DNA from: Paracoccus cavernae
GTDB taxonomy: Bacteria; Pseudomonadota; Alphaproteobacteria; Rhodobacterales; Rhodobacteraceae
DNA length: 64,000 nucleotides
Assembly (NCBI GenBank): GCA_030410095.1
Contig: JAUFRC010000001.1
Coordinates: 2,713,501 to 2,777,500 of the forward strand
Direction: 5' to 3'
Shown piece by piece: positions 28,992 through 38,876 of the stretch. Numbering within the stretch: the stretch's first letter is position 1; the number at the start of each line of letters is the position of its first letter. The position numbers and the translations under genes were made by a program. The notes beneath the pieces were generated by a model. The model was not told the DNA's origin. It ran no database searches and saw nothing but the letters and a program-made list of their open reading frames with translations.

Positions 28992-29602
28992 ACGCATTTC
29001 TCAAAAGCGTCGCCATGGCTGCGGTTCTGGCTGCTGCATCGGTCGGCGCGGCACATGCGGCGGCGGGTGTCGATCCCGATTGGCCCTGCATCCAGCGCAA
29101 ACAGCCCAATCTGTCTTTGGGCCAGATCTGGACGGGGCCGGTCCCCGACGAGGCGGTGACGGCGCTTGCGGCCTCGCCCCCGATCAAGGCCTTCGCCGAG
29201 CGTCTCGAACAGCGCCGCCTGCCTATGGCCGATGCCGAGGCAGAGATCGCCGAATTCGGCAAGACTGCCGACAACGAGACGCTGACCGCGCTGATGGTCG
29301 CGGTCACCCACGGCATTGACGGGCGCCGTCAGGCGTTGATGGGCGGGATCGGGCGTTACGGTCACAAACAGGTCGACCTCGCCGCGCAGATCGAGGCCCG
29401 CCGCGCGAAAATGGCCGGGATGGAGGCCGCCGCGAGCCCCGATTTCGACGCGATCGATGCCGAGGAAAAAGCGCTGGACTGGGATAGCCGCATCTTCACC
29501 GACCGCCAGCAATCGCTGACCTATGTCTGTGAAATGCCTGTCATCCTCGAGCAAAGGGCCTTTGCCTTGGGTCGCGCAATTGCAGGACAGCTCAAGAACT
29601 AA
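28988..29602 (+). CDS. Exported protein following the PQQ-associated ABC genes, function unknown
   Basis: This 204-residue protein has a signal peptide (1-22, ending AAHA). The mature part is mostly helical and acidic with two cysteines, in 'DWPCIQRKQ' and 'TYVCEMPV', which could form a disulfide. 'RRQALMGGIGRYGHKQVDLAAQIEARR' suggests a coiled-coil-prone helix. I do not recognise the family. Its start overlaps the permease stop, so it is probably a periplasmic part of the same system. Confidence 0.75.
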   Translation: MNAFLKSVAMAAVLAAASVGAAHAAAGVDPDWPCIQRKQPNLSLGQIWTGPVPDEAVTALAASPPIKAFAERLEQRRLPMADAEAEIAEFGKTADNETLTALMVAVTHGIDGRRQALMGGIGRYGHKQVDLAAQIEARRAKMAGMEAAASPDFDAIDAEEKALDWDSRIFTDRQQSLTYVCEMPVILEQRAFALGRAIAGQLKN

Positions 29603-29714
29603 CGTTCGGAATTTTCGAACGCTGTGATTGTCTGGCAGTGACTAACGCCATTCCGGTTTATTGTATATATCCATGTCCTGTGAATTCAACGAAGCTCTTC
29701 GAGGAAGGCTTGAG

Positions 29715-30314
29715 ATGACCAAGGTTCTGGTTCTTTACTATTCCGCATATGGCCATATCGAACAGATGGCCGAAGCCGTCGCCGAAGGCGCGCGCGAAAC
29801 CGGCGCGACCGTCGACATCAAGCGCGTGCCCGAGCTGGTGCCGGAAGAAGTCGCCCGCAACTCCTATTTCAAGATGGACCAGAAAGCGCCGGTTGCGACC
29901 GTCGCCGAGCTGGAAGGCTATGACGCGATCATCATCGGCACCGGTACGCGCTTCGGTCGTATCAGCAGCCAGATGGCGAACTTCCTTGATCAAGCCGGCG
30001 GCCTCTGGGCACGCGGCGCGCTGAACGGCAAAGTCGGCGCGGCATTCACCGCGACCGCGACCCAGCACGGCGGTCAGGAAACCACGCTGTTCTCGCTGAT
30101 CACCAACATGCTGCATTTCGGCATGACCATCGTTGGTCTGGACTATGGTTTCCAGGCCCAGATGGACAACAGCAAGATCGTCGGCGGCTCGCCTTACGGT
30201 GCGACGACCATCGCCAATGGCGACGGCTCGCGTCAGCCCTCGACCGAGGAGCTGGACGGCGCGCGCTATCTCGGCCGCCGCGCCGCGAACACGGCCGCGA
30301 AGCTTTCGGCCTGA
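29715..30314 (+). CDS. wrbA: WrbA type IV NAD(P)H:quinone oxidoreductase
   Basis: This 199-residue flavodoxin-fold protein reduces quinones with two electrons, limiting semiquinone formation. The FMN phosphate loop '[17 protein letters not shown]', '[20 protein letters not shown]' and '[11 protein letters not shown]' are WrbA signatures. ATG 29715 (MTKVL) was chosen for family match; an in-frame upstream ATG at 29661 would add 18 atypical residues. A strong terminator follows. Confidence 0.94.
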   Translation: MTKVLVLYYSAYGHIEQMAEAVAEGARETGATVDIKRVPELVPEEVARNSYFKMDQKAPVATVAELEGYDAIIIGTGTRFGRISSQMANFLDQAGGLWARGALNGKVGAAFTATATQHGGQETTLFSLITNMLHFGMTIVGLDYGFQAQMDNSKIVGGSPYGATTIANGDGSRQPSTEELDGARYLGRRAANTAAKLSA

Positions 30315-30346
30315 CCGCAACGCAGCTTGCGCATTAAGCATTGGTG

Positions 30347-30372
30347 AAGGCGTCGGAGCGATCCGGCGCCTT
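30347..30372 (+). terminator. Rho-independent terminator after wrbA
   Basis: AAGGCGTCGGA (30347-30357) pairs with TCCGGCGCCTT (30362-30372, one G-U pair) around GCGA, followed by TTGCC. It shares its core with the hairpin at 27347-27371. Confidence 0.8.
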
Positions 30373-30423
30373 TTGCCGTCTTGGTGCTGGCTTTTCGGCG
30401 GGGGCAGGGCCAGAGTTGGCGGG

Positions 30424-31109
30424 ATGAAACCGCTTACGGAGGCTGTCCTGTCGTCCCGCCGAACCCGAAGACCATCCGCATCCACGCCCGCGATCATTCT
30501 GGCCGGAGGCCGCGCAACCCGTATGGGCGGCGGCAACAAGGCGCTCCGCATGCTGGGCGGAGAGACGCTTTGACCCGCGTCATCGCCCGCCTGCAAGACC
30601 AATGCGCGCCCATCGCGATCAATGCCAATACCGACCCCGAGACTTTTGCGGAATACGGCCTGCCGGTGGTGGCCGATACGGTTGCGGGTTTTCCCGGCCC
30701 TTTGGCGGGGATTCTGGCGGGGATGGAATGGGCCACATCGCTGGGGGCCAGCCATGTCGTCAGCGTTTCGGTCGATACGCCGTTTCTGCCCCTTGATCTG
30801 GTTCACCGTCTGCGCGAGGCGGCGGGGCGGCACGGGATCGCTTTGGCGGCCAGCCCCGATCTGGTCACCGGCCGGATGCAGGATCACCCGACCTGCGGGC
30901 TCTGGCCGGTCGCGCTCAGGGGCGATCTGGCCGAGGCGCTGGAAAGCGGCTTGCTGCGGCCGGGGATGTTTGCCGCCGCCTATGATCCGGGGCGGGCGAT
31001 TTTCGACAGCAAGCAGATTGATCCGTTCGCCAATATGAACACGCCCCTTGATCTGTCCGAGGCCGAGCCCCTGACCCGTACCTTGGCGGGCAGTTTGCGC
31101 GGCTTCTAG
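30424..31109 (+). CDS. mobA: MobA molybdenum cofactor guanylyltransferase, one frame break
   Basis: MobA joins GMP to molybdopterin-Mo, making the bis-MGD cofactor. The reconstructed 228-residue protein has the nucleotide-binding 'ILAGGRATRMGGGNKAL', 'VSVDTPFLPLDL' and the C-terminal 'FANMNTPLDL'. The frame breaks near 30570, where a T-run lacks one base. The start is ATG 30424; about 20 residues precede the conserved region. Its stop codon shares CTAG with the stop of the convergent thiX. Confidence 0.88.
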
Positions 31110-31835
31110 ACGCCGTAGCGGCGAAGTCCGCGCCGCAGCAGGAAGGCCACGAGCTGCGAGAAAAGGACCGTCATCAGCGACAGGACCAGCAGCGCGGCAA
31201 AGACCTGATCGGTCTTCATTCGGCCGTTGGCATGGATCATCATCGCGCCCAGTCCCTTCGCGCCCCCGACCCATTCGCCGATTACCGCCCCGATCGGGGC
31301 ATAGACCGCGGCCAGCCTCAGCCCCGTCGCAAGCTGGGGCAGCGCCGCCGGAATGCGCAGATGCCGCATACGGCGCGCGGGCGATGCCCCATGACCTGCG
31401 CCAGATCCAGCGCGGCGGCGGGCGTGCGCAAAAGCCCGTCGAGAAAGGCGCTCGCGACCGGAAAGAAGACGATCAGCACCGTCATCGCGATCTTGGGCGA
31501 CATGCCATAGCCCAGCCAAAGCGTCAGGATCGGCGCGAGGGCGAAGACCGGAATGGTCTGGCTGAAGGTCAGAAGCGGATGGATCACGCGGCTGATGCGC
31601 GCGCTGGATGCCATGACGACCGCAAGGCTCGCCCCCAGTCCCGCCCCGATCAGGAAACCAAGCACGACCTCGGCCGCGGTATAGGCGCTCGCGACCGCGA
31701 TCTCGGCGCGGTTGAGCCAGAAGGATTGCGCCACGGCCACAGGGAGGGCAGCAGGAAATGCGGTAGCCCCGCGAGCAGAATGATGCCCTGCCAAAGCGCC
31801 AGCGCGACCAGAAGGACGGGAAGAACGGTTCTCAT
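31106..31835 (-). CDS. thiX: ThiX-like permease of the thiamine-pyrimidine ABC importer, two frame breaks
   Basis: The reconstructed 243-residue permease (MRTVLPVLLVALALWQG...) has about six helices and the EAA loop region near 'AALDLAQVMG'. It also has 'GAVIGEWVGGAKGLGAMMIHA', typical of NitT/TauT/ThiX permeases. With ThiY and ThiZ it imports a formylaminopyrimidine-type precursor. Breaks lie near 31742 and 31390, each one base short. It is the last gene of the thi operon and overlaps thiZ. Confidence 0.82.
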
Positions 31836-32549
31836 TGCAGCATCCTGCGCAAAGGGCGGCCTCGGCCTGCAGCACTTCGGGCGCATCGAAGGGGCGGGCG
31901 CGGCCGGCGGGTCTCGGGCCGGGGGCGGGTTGCTCTTCGATGCCGGTCTCGGTCAACAGCAGGATGCGGTCGCCCAGACGGGCGGCCTCGGCGGGGTCAT
32001 GGGTGACCAGAAGCGTCGTGCGTCCCGCCAAAAGCTTGGCCGAAAGATCCTGCATTCCCGCGCGGTTGCGGGCATCAAGCGCCGAGAAGGGCTCGTCCAG
32101 CAGGACCAGCGGGCGCTCCTCGTAAAGGGTGCGGGCAAGGGCCACGCGCTGGCGCTGCCCGCCCGACAGCCGGTCGGGATGGTGGCCGGCGCGGTCCGAC
32201 AGGCCGACGGCCTCGATCAAGGACGCGGCGCGGGCGTGGTCGGGGCTCTCGCCGCGCAATCTTGCGCCAAGGGTGACATTGCCCGCCACATCTAGCCAGC
32301 CGATCAGGCCGGGGTCCTGCGCCATCAGCGCGACCTCGGCGCGGCGGGTGACCGATCCGTCGAAGGTGACGCCGGTCTCCAGTCCCGCGATCAGGCGCAG
32401 CACAGTCGACTTGCCCACCCCGAGGGGCCGAGCAGGCAGGTCCATTCGCCGGAAACGAGCTGCAGGTCGATCGGCCCGAAAAGCGGCGCGCCCGCGACCG
32501 AGGCCCGTCCGGTGATGCGGGCCACGATCTTTGCGGTGTCGGCTGTCAC
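31832..32549 (-). CDS. thiZ: ThiZ-like ATPase of the thiamine-pyrimidine ABC importer, two frame breaks
   Basis: The reconstructed 239-residue ATPase has Walker A 'GPSGVGKST' (once one G is restored near 32422), the signature 'LSGGQRQRVALARTL' and Walker B 'LVLLDEPFSALD'. The GTG start at 32549 overlaps the tenA stop, and a second break near 31857 restores the ending 'LLRRMLQ', whose TGA overlaps the thiX start. The overlaps on both sides support this reconstruction. Confidence 0.82.
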
Positions 32550-33266
32550 CGGCCGAGGCCCCAAAGCCGACCTCAAGCCGCGTCGCGGTGGCGAAGCGGC
32601 GGGAGAGTTCCTGCCAGCGCGGGGTTTTCGCGGCATCGGGACCAAGGCGGCGCACCACGGCCTGATCCAGAAGCGCGCCGACATCGCGGCAGGCCTGCTG
32701 GTAATCCGCGCCCGCATAGGTGTCGATCCAGTCGCGATAGGGCGTGTCAGGCGCGGCAATTGCGGCCAAACGCAGGCCGATTTCGCCGTAACCCAGCACG
32801 CAGGGTGCCAAAGCCGCAAGCATGTCCAGAAAATCCCCGATAGACCGCTATCGAGAACATAGCGCGTATAGGCGAGGTTGGGGATGGCCTCTGCGGTGGT
32901 CTCGAGCGCGGCGCGCGAGATGCCTGCCGCCTCGCAGATCCCGACATGAAGCGGCATTTCCCCGTCCAGAAGCGTATGCACCGTGGCCGAGCAGGCGCGC
33001 ATTTCGTCAAGCGTGCCGGCCTTGACCACCGCCAAGGCCCAAGCGCGGGCGAAGTGGATCAGGAAGACGTAATCCTGCTGGAGATAGTTCAGAAACCCCT
33101 CGCGCGGCTGCGTACCGTCGGCGAGGCCGTTGACGAAAGCATGATGGGTGTAATCGTGCCAGTCGGGGGCGCAATCCGCGCGCCAAGCCGCGAAACATGT
33201 GCCGTAATCCGGTGCGGTGGATGCGGGATTGCTGCCCGCATTCATGGCCAAAACGCTCGCGGTCAT
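32546..33266 (-). CDS. tenA: TenA aminopyrimidine aminohydrolase, two frame breaks
   Basis: TenA hydrolyses aminopyrimidine breakdown products of thiamine to HMP for salvage. The reconstructed 240-residue all-helical protein shows 'REGFLNYLQQDYVFLIHFARAW' and 'NLAYTRYVLDSG'. It has the TenA_C-type cysteine in 'LAPCVLGYGEIG' and ends 'EVGFWGLGR'. Breaks lie near 32832 (G-run) and 32561 (T-run). It overlaps thiY and thiZ, which places salvage import and hydrolysis in one operon. Confidence 0.87.
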
Positions 33267-34225
33267 TGCTTCTTCTCCTCAGCCAAAGGCTCTGCGCCGA
33301 TGTCGATCGCGAAATCGGAGACGGGACGGATCTCGTCGATAAGCTTGGCCTTGAGCAGGAAGGCCTCGAAGCGGGCATAGCGGCCCTGATCCAGCGCGGC
33401 GGGGCTTTGCGAGAAGCGCGGCACGGTGTCTTTCCACGCCTGCGTGTTCAGCTCGTCCGTCAGATCGGGCGCGGTGGCGGAAAAGAGCTGCCAGCTTTCT
33501 TCGGGGTGGTTGACGATATATTGCGCGCCGCGTTCGACCGCATGCAGGAAGCGCGCGGTGGCATCGCGCTCCAGCGTCACCGGATTGGCGACGAAGATCA
33601 ACTCGTCATAGGTCGGAACGCCCTGTTCCTCGACGAAGAGGCAACGGCCCGCGCCGCCCTCGATCTTCATCTGGGTCAGTTCGAAATTGCGGTAGCCGCC
33701 GATGGTGGCATCGACCTGACCGGTCATCAGCGCAGGGGTGAGCGACCAGTTGACGTTGATCATCTCGATATCGTCGATGGTCAGACCGGCATTTTCCAAA
33801 ATCGCGGTGACCAGCGCGGATTCCACGCCCGAAACCGAATAGCCGACCTTCTTTCCCTTGAGATCCGCTGCTGTCTTGATCGGGCCGTCGTCCTGCACCA
33901 TCAGGCAGTTGAGCGGCGTCGCGACCAGCGTGCCGACGCGTGTCAGGGGCAGGCCCTCGTGGACCTGAAGGTGAAGCTGGGGCTGATAGCTGACCGCCAG
34001 ATCAGCCTTGCCTGCCGCGACCATTTTCGGCGGATCGGCAGGGTCGGCAGGGGCGATGATCTCGACCGCGAGGCCCTCGTCTTTGAAAAAGCCCTTTTCC
34101 TGCGCCACGATGATCGGGCCGTGATCGGGGTTCACGAACCAGTCGAGCATCAGCGTCAGCTTGTCTTCGGCAAAGGCGGGCTGTGCGATCAGGGCAGCAA
34201 CAGCGGCTGCGATGAAGCGTTTCAT
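33263..34225 (-). CDS. thiY: ThiY-like periplasmic binding protein (NMT1/THI5 fold)
   Basis: This 320-residue protein has a signal peptide (1-19) and the NMT1/THI5-like fold ('[29 protein letters not shown]', quoted here as its two halves '[15 protein letters not shown]' and 'VAQEKGFF'). ThiY binds N-formyl-4-amino-5-aminomethyl-2-methylpyrimidine. Its position next to tenA, thiZ and thiX under a TPP riboswitch strongly supports this role. The frame is intact, and both ends overlap neighbours. Confidence 0.88.
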   Translation of the reverse strand: MKRFIAAAVAALIAQPAFAEDKLTLMLDWFVNPDHGPIIVAQEKGFFKDEGLAVEIIAPADPADPPKMVAAGKADLAVSYQPQLHLQVHEGLPLTRVGTLVATPLNCLMVQDDGPIKTAADLKGKKVGYSVSGVESALVTAILENAGLTIDDIEMINVNWSLTPALMTGQVDATIGGYRNFELTQMKIEGGAGRCLFVEEQGVPTYDELIFVANPVTLERDATARFLHAVERGAQYIVNHPEESWQLFSATAPDLTDELNTQAWKDTVPRFSQSPAALDQGRYARFEAFLLKAKLIDEIRPVSDFAIDIGAEPLAEEKKQ

Positions 34226-35185
34226 TCGGTCTCTCCTTGAAGGGCCAAAAGGGCGATGTCGCCGGTCCAACGGGTGGCCAAGTGGTGGGCGGCGCGCCAT
34301 GCCCGCAAGCCGGAGCGGCAGGCGATGACGGCGCGGGTGCCCGGATCGGGCAGGGGACCCTGCAGCCCGTAATCGGGCATGCGCAGGGCATCGGGGTCGC
34401 TTTCTGCGGGGCCTCGACGGCGTCGCGCAGGTCGATGACCAGATCGGAGGCGCGCAGATCGCGGCGCGCGAGGAAACGGGGGCCGGTCGCCTCGGGGGCG
34501 CGGTCAAAGCGAAATTGCGAGAACCGCATCGCGCCGTCCATGCGGATGAACTGGCCGAGGGGCGAGGGCGCGGTGCCGATCAGTACCCCCAAAGCCATGC
34601 GCGCCTGAAGGCAGCCGAGCATCCCGACGACGGGGCCAAGCACGCCCGCGCTGGCGCAGGTCGCGATATTGTCCGAGGGCGAGGGAAACACCGCCCGCAG
34701 CGACGGCGCGCCGCCGCAATAGCCGCCGACATAGCCTTCCAGCCCCAAGGCCGAGGCGGAAATCAGCGGCTTGCCCGCCGCATAACAGGCATCCGACAGG
34801 ACATAGCTGACCGCATAGCTGTCGGCGCAATCCATCACCAGATCGGCCTCTGCGACCAGCGCATCCGCGTTGGCGGGGTCAGCCATTCGATCAGGGGCGT
34901 GACCGTGACCGAAGGGTTCAGCCCCGCCAGAGATTGCGCGGCGACCTCGGCCTTGGGCTGGCCAAGATCGGACATGCGGTAAAGCGGCTGGCGGTGGAGG
35001 TTGGTTTCCTCGATCCGGTCGGGGTCGACCAGCGTGATGCGCCCGACGCCCGCACCGACCAGATATTGCAGCGCGGGCACGCCAAGCGCGCCGGCACCCA
35101 CGATCAGCACATGGGCCGCGCCAAGGCGGTTTTGCCCCTCGGCCCCGACATCGGGCAGGATCATCTGGCGCGCATAGCGGCTCAT
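34222..35185 (-). CDS. thiF: ThiF adenylyltransferase with rhodanese-like C-terminus, two frame breaks
   Basis: ThiF adenylates the ThiS C-terminus ahead of thiocarboxylation. The reconstructed 321-residue protein has the E1-like N-terminus '[14 protein letters not shown]', the ATP-binding '[17 protein letters not shown]' and the DRxNxHRQ-equivalent '[14 protein letters not shown]'. A C-terminal rhodanese-like domain has '[11 protein letters not shown]', whose cysteine may carry sulfur. Breaks lie near 34884 and 34415. This fusion replaces a separate ThiI-type rhodanese. Confidence 0.88.
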
Positions 35186-35807
35186 GCGGGGACTTTCGCG
35201 GCGGTTTCGTCCAACCAAAGCCGCAAGCGCCCTTCGGGGTCGGGGTTCAGGGTGATGTCGGTCACGGCCGAGACCACATCCGCACCCGCGCCAAAGGCCA
35301 GACCCGCGCGTTCGGGCGTCATGCCGCCGATCGCGATCAGGGGGATATCGCCGATCAGGCGCTTCCATTCCGAGACGCGGTCCAGCCCCTGCTCGTGCCA
35401 TTTCATCTTCTTGAGGATCGTCGGCCAGACCGGACCCAGCGCGATGTAATCGGGCTCCAGCGCCAAGGCGCGGTCCAATTCGGCGCGGTCATGGGTGGAA
35501 ATCCCGATGCGGATGCCCGCGCGGCGGATGGCGGCGATATCGGCCTCGTCCAGATCCTCTTGGCCGAGGTGGATGTAATCGCAGCCCAGATCGATCGCCT
35601 GTTGCCAGTAATCATTGACCACAAGCTGCGCGCCATGCGCCGCGCAAAGGTCGCGGCCTTTGGCAAGCTGGGCGGTAAGATCGCTGGGCGCGGCATCCTT
35701 GATGCGCAGCTGCACCAGTTTGACGCCAAGCGGCAAGGCACGCTCCAGCCAGTCGGCATGATCGAAAATCGGGTAGAAACGGGGAGGGTGTGCAGCGCGC
35801 GGCTCAT
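35182..35807 (-). CDS. thiE: ThiE thiamine-phosphate synthase, one frame break
   Basis: ThiE couples HMP-PP and thiazole phosphate to thiamine phosphate. The reconstructed 208-residue TIM barrel has '[11 protein letters not shown]', '[25 protein letters not shown]', read as 'LVVNDYW' and 'YIHLGQEDL', and '[15 protein letters not shown]'. The ATG at 35807 overlaps the thiG stop. A C-run near 35783 lacks one base just after the start. Confidence 0.9.
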
Positions 35808-36566
35808 GCCAGAACGGCCTTTCCGAAAAGGGGGTCGAAGGGGCGGCCATGTCGCGTGCCTCGATCGGGTCGGCCTGGCGGGCAAGGCGTCCGGCCTCGA
35901 TCGCCAAAGCCATCGCGCGGGCCATTGCGACGGGATCGCCCGCTTTGGCGACGGCGGTGTTCAGAAGAACCGCGTCATAGCCCAGCTCCATCGCTTGCGC
36001 GGCATGGCTGGGCAGGCCGATGCCCGCATCGACGACCAGCGGCACATCGGGGAAATGCGCGCGCAGGCTGCGCAGCCCGTAGGGGTTGTTCAGCCCCGCC
36101 CCGAGCCGATCGGCGCGCCCCAAGGCATCAGCACCTGACAGCCCGCATCCAGCAGGCGCGCGCAGACGGTCAGATCCTCGGTGCAATAGGGAAAGACCTG
36201 AAAGCCGTCCTCGGACAGGATGCGCGCGGCCTCGATCAGGGCCACGACATCGGGTTGCAGCGTGTCGTGATCGCCGATCACCTCGAGCTTGATCCAGGGC
36301 GTGTCGAAGAATTCGCGCGCCATATGGGCGGTGGTTACGGCTTCCTTGACGCTGTGGCAGCCCGCCGTATTGGGCAGGACCTTGACGTTCAGGTCGCGGA
36401 TCAGGCTGTGAAAAGCCTGCCCCTCGCCGCCCTCACGGCGCAGCGATACCGTGGCGATACCCGCCTTTGACGCGGCAAAAGCCTCGGCGAGGATCGCGGG
36501 CGAGGGATAAAGCGCGGTCCCGAGCATCAGCGGGCTCTCGACTTCGGTGCCGTAAAAGACCGGCAT
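35804..36566 (-). CDS. thiG: ThiG thiazole synthase, two frame breaks
   Basis: ThiG builds the thiazole phosphate ring from deoxyxylulose phosphate, dehydroglycine and ThiS thiocarboxylate. The reconstructed 254-residue barrel has '[11 protein letters not shown]', '[12 protein letters not shown]', 'WIKLEVIGD' (with the Schiff-base lysine), '[10 protein letters not shown]' and 'VVDAGIG'. Breaks lie near 36100 (G-run) and 35823 (T-run). Restoring both gives the C-terminal 'FFGKAVLA' and an ATGA overlap with thiE. Confidence 0.92.
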
Positions 36567-36569
36567 GGT

Positions 36570-36766
36570 TCAGCCCCCTGCATCGAGGACAAAGCCTCAA
36601 GCCGGTCGCCATCGGCCAGATTGGTCGTCGCGCGCAGCCCTGCGGGCAGGAAATCGCCATTGAGCGCGGTCGCAAGGCGGGCCTCGGCAAGGCCGATTTC
36701 GGCGAGAACGGCTGCGACGGTCGGGCCGGTCACGGTCCGGCTTTCGCCATTAAGGATTATGTTCAT
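36570..36766 (-). CDS. thiS: ThiS sulfur carrier protein, frame break at the C-terminus
   Basis: ThiS is a 65-residue ubiquitin-like sulfur carrier (MNIILNGESRTV...). It must end in Gly-Gly for adenylation by ThiF. The raw frame reads through as 'QGAEPC', but one extra G in the run at 36573-36577 gives '...SSMQGG' and a TGA at 36570-36572, confirming the break. It overlaps thiO by 17 bp and precedes thiG by 3 bp. Confidence 0.88.
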
Positions 36767-37736
36767 CCATCAACTCCGGAATATGGCCAGTTTCGATATG
36801 GTCGGCCGCCATGCGGGCCACGGCGGGGGCCAGAAGATAGCCGTGGCGGTAAAGCCCGTTGGCATAAAGCGTGCTCCCGCGCCGGCGCAGGCGGGGCAGG
36901 TTGTCGGGGAAAGCGGGGCGGGCATCTGCGCCGAGTTCGAGGATCTCGGCCTCGGCGAAAGCGGGGTGGAGCGCATAGGCGGCTGACAGCATCTCGACGG
37001 CGGCGCGTGCCGTGACGCGGGTTTTCGCGCCGCTCTCCAGCATGGTCGCGCCAAGCATGTAGACGCCCTCGCCGCGCGGCACGATGTAAAGCGGGATGCG
37101 CGGATGGAGCAGGCGGATGGTGCGGGTCAACGTGACCTCGGGGCAGCGCACCATCAGCATCTCGCCGCGCACGCCGCGCAGATCGGGCAAAGCATCCCGC
37201 GCCGCCAGCCCGCGCGCATCGACGGTCAGGCCGGTGACGGTTGCGGGGGCCCCAGTCTGGATCGTCACGCCTTTCGCCGCAAGCCCGTCGCGCAAGGCGC
37301 CCAAGGCCTGACGCGGTGTCAGATGGGATTCGCTGGCGTAAAACAGCCCGCGCCGGACGCGGTTTTCCAGCTCCGGTTCAAGCGCGGCGATCTCGGCGGC
37401 GCTGACGGGATCATGGGCGCGGGTGCGGCGTGCGAAGCGGTCAAGCTCGGTATGGTCGCGCGACAGCGCCAGCACCAGCGTGCCGCTATGGTGGATAAAC
37501 GCCCCGCGCTCGGCCCACCAATCGGCGGCATCGAGGCCGAGGCGGACGACGGTGGGATCGGCGCTTTCTTCCTCGCAATAGGGGGCAAGCATGCCGCCCG
37601 CCCACCAGCTGCAGCCATGCGGTCCGGGGCCGCCGTTGGGGTCGACGATCCGGACGGGGATGTCGCGTGCGGTCAGCTCGGTCGCAATCGACAGACCGAG
37701 GACGCCCGCGCCGAGGATGGTGACGGGCGCGGTCAT
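36750..37736 (-). CDS. thiO: ThiO glycine oxidase
   Basis: ThiO oxidises glycine to dehydroglycine for thiazole synthesis. This 328-residue DAAO-fold flavoprotein has the FAD motif 'ILGAGVLGLSIATEL' and 'WWAGGMLAPYCE', with 'YIVPRGEGVYMLGAT' and 'NGLYRHGYLLAPA' near the C-terminus. The frame is intact. The ATG at 37736 overlaps the reconstructed thiD stop. Confidence 0.92.
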   Translation of the reverse strand: MTAPVTILGAGVLGLSIATELTARDIPVRIVDPNGGPGPHGCSWWAGGMLAPYCEEESADPTVVRLGLDAADWWAERGAFIHHSGTLVLALSRDHTELDRFARRTRAHDPVSAAEIAALEPELENRVRRGLFYASESHLTPRQALGALRDGLAAKGVTIQTGAPATVTGLTVDARGLAARDALPDLRGVRGEMLMVRCPEVTLTRTIRLLHPRIPLYIVPRGEGVYMLGATMLESGAKTRVTARAAVEMLSAAYALHPAFAEAEILELGADARPAFPDNLPRLRRRGSTLYANGLYRHGYLLAPAVARMAADHIETGHIPELMDEHNP

Positions 37737-38585
37737 TCGGCAGCCCTCAATCCGGTTTCGGGAACGGGCCAGAGCGCATGGAAATGGTGGACGGGCCCAT
37801 GACCCGTGCCGACTTCCAGCCGGTCGGCGGCGCGGATCGCCTCTTGCAGCCAGCCATGCGCGCGCGCCACCGCATCGGGCAGCGCCAGCCCTGCGCCAGC
37901 CCCGCCGTGATGGCCGAGGACAAGGTGCAGCCGGTGCCGTGGGTGTTGCGCGTATATTGGCGCGGCGAGGTGAATTGGCGCGGATCCGCACCGACCAGAA
38001 GATCGGTGCAGATCGCGCCTTCGGCATGGCCGCCCTTCATCAGGACATGGGCCACGCCTTTTGCCCGCAAGGCCTCGCCCTGTTCCTGCATCGCGGACAC
38101 CGCTTCGGCGGGGAGGCGCCGAGCAGGGTCGCCGCTTCGGGTAGGTTGGGGGTCAACAGCGTCGCGAGCGGAAAGAGCTCGTCCACGAGGGCGGCAATCG
38201 CGGGTTGCGGCAAAAGCGCATCGCCCGATTTCGCGATCATGACGGGATCGAGGACTACCGGCACCGTGCGGCCCTTGGTCTCGGCACGGGCGAGGTGGTG
38301 GCGCAGGCGTCCGGCGACGGTGGCGATGACATCGGGGCCGCCGATCATGCCGATTTTCACCGCATTGACCGGCAGGTCGTCGAAAACGGCGTCGATCTGG
38401 TCGGCAACCATCTGTGCCGCGACCGGTGCGATCGCCGTTACCGCGCGGGTGTTTTGCGCCGTAATCGCGGTGATGACCGAGGCTCCATAGGCCCCAAGCG
38501 CCGAAAACGTCTTGAGATCCGCCTGAATCCCCGCGCCGCCTCCGCTGTCGGATCCCGCAATGGTCAAAGCAATGGCCTGCGCCAT
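37733..38585 (-). CDS. thiD: ThiD HMP/HMP-phosphate kinase, two frame breaks
   Basis: ThiD phosphorylates HMP and HMP-P to HMP-PP, feeding ThiE. The reconstructed 284-residue ribokinase-fold protein starts [19 protein letters not shown] and has '[15 protein letters not shown]', '[14 protein letters not shown]' and '[12 protein letters not shown]'. Breaks lie near 38115 (C-run) and 37893 (G-run). It is the first gene after the TPP riboswitch. Confidence 0.9.
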
Positions 38586-38660
38586 ATCCCGCCTTTCTTG
38601 TCCGGTCGCCGGTCGGAAGGAGGGTTTGCGCATAGATGCGGGCCGTGACGGCCCTGCCTG

Positions 38661-38754
38661 ATGCTGCTCTACCCTTCCCTACGCCGGTACGAGCCGGATC
38701 AGGTTCGATGGGTCGGAGCCAAGCTCCTCTCAGCCCCGTAAAGGGGCCCCCAAG
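38661..38754 (-). ncRNA. TPP (THI-box) riboswitch upstream of thiD
   Basis: On the minus strand the sequence shows the THI-box landmarks in order: the P1-side GGGGGCCCC, 'GGGGCTGAGAGGAGC', 'ACCCATCGAACCTGATC', and 'GTACCGGCGTAGGGAAG'. CTGAGA and ACCTGATC form the two TPP-sensing arms. It lies about 75 bp before thiD. In this phylum it usually blocks translation initiation when TPP is bound, which would switch off the whole thi operon. Confidence 0.95.
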
Positions 38755-38876
38755 TGTATGAGTCTTTCGTCAACCTAGGCCCTATCACCCGCCATTGGCA
38801 AGAGGGCCACCCGCCGGTTCCGGCGAGGGTGTTTCAAATCTGCGGGCCGAATGGGGCCGGAGAGGGGACTTTTTCC

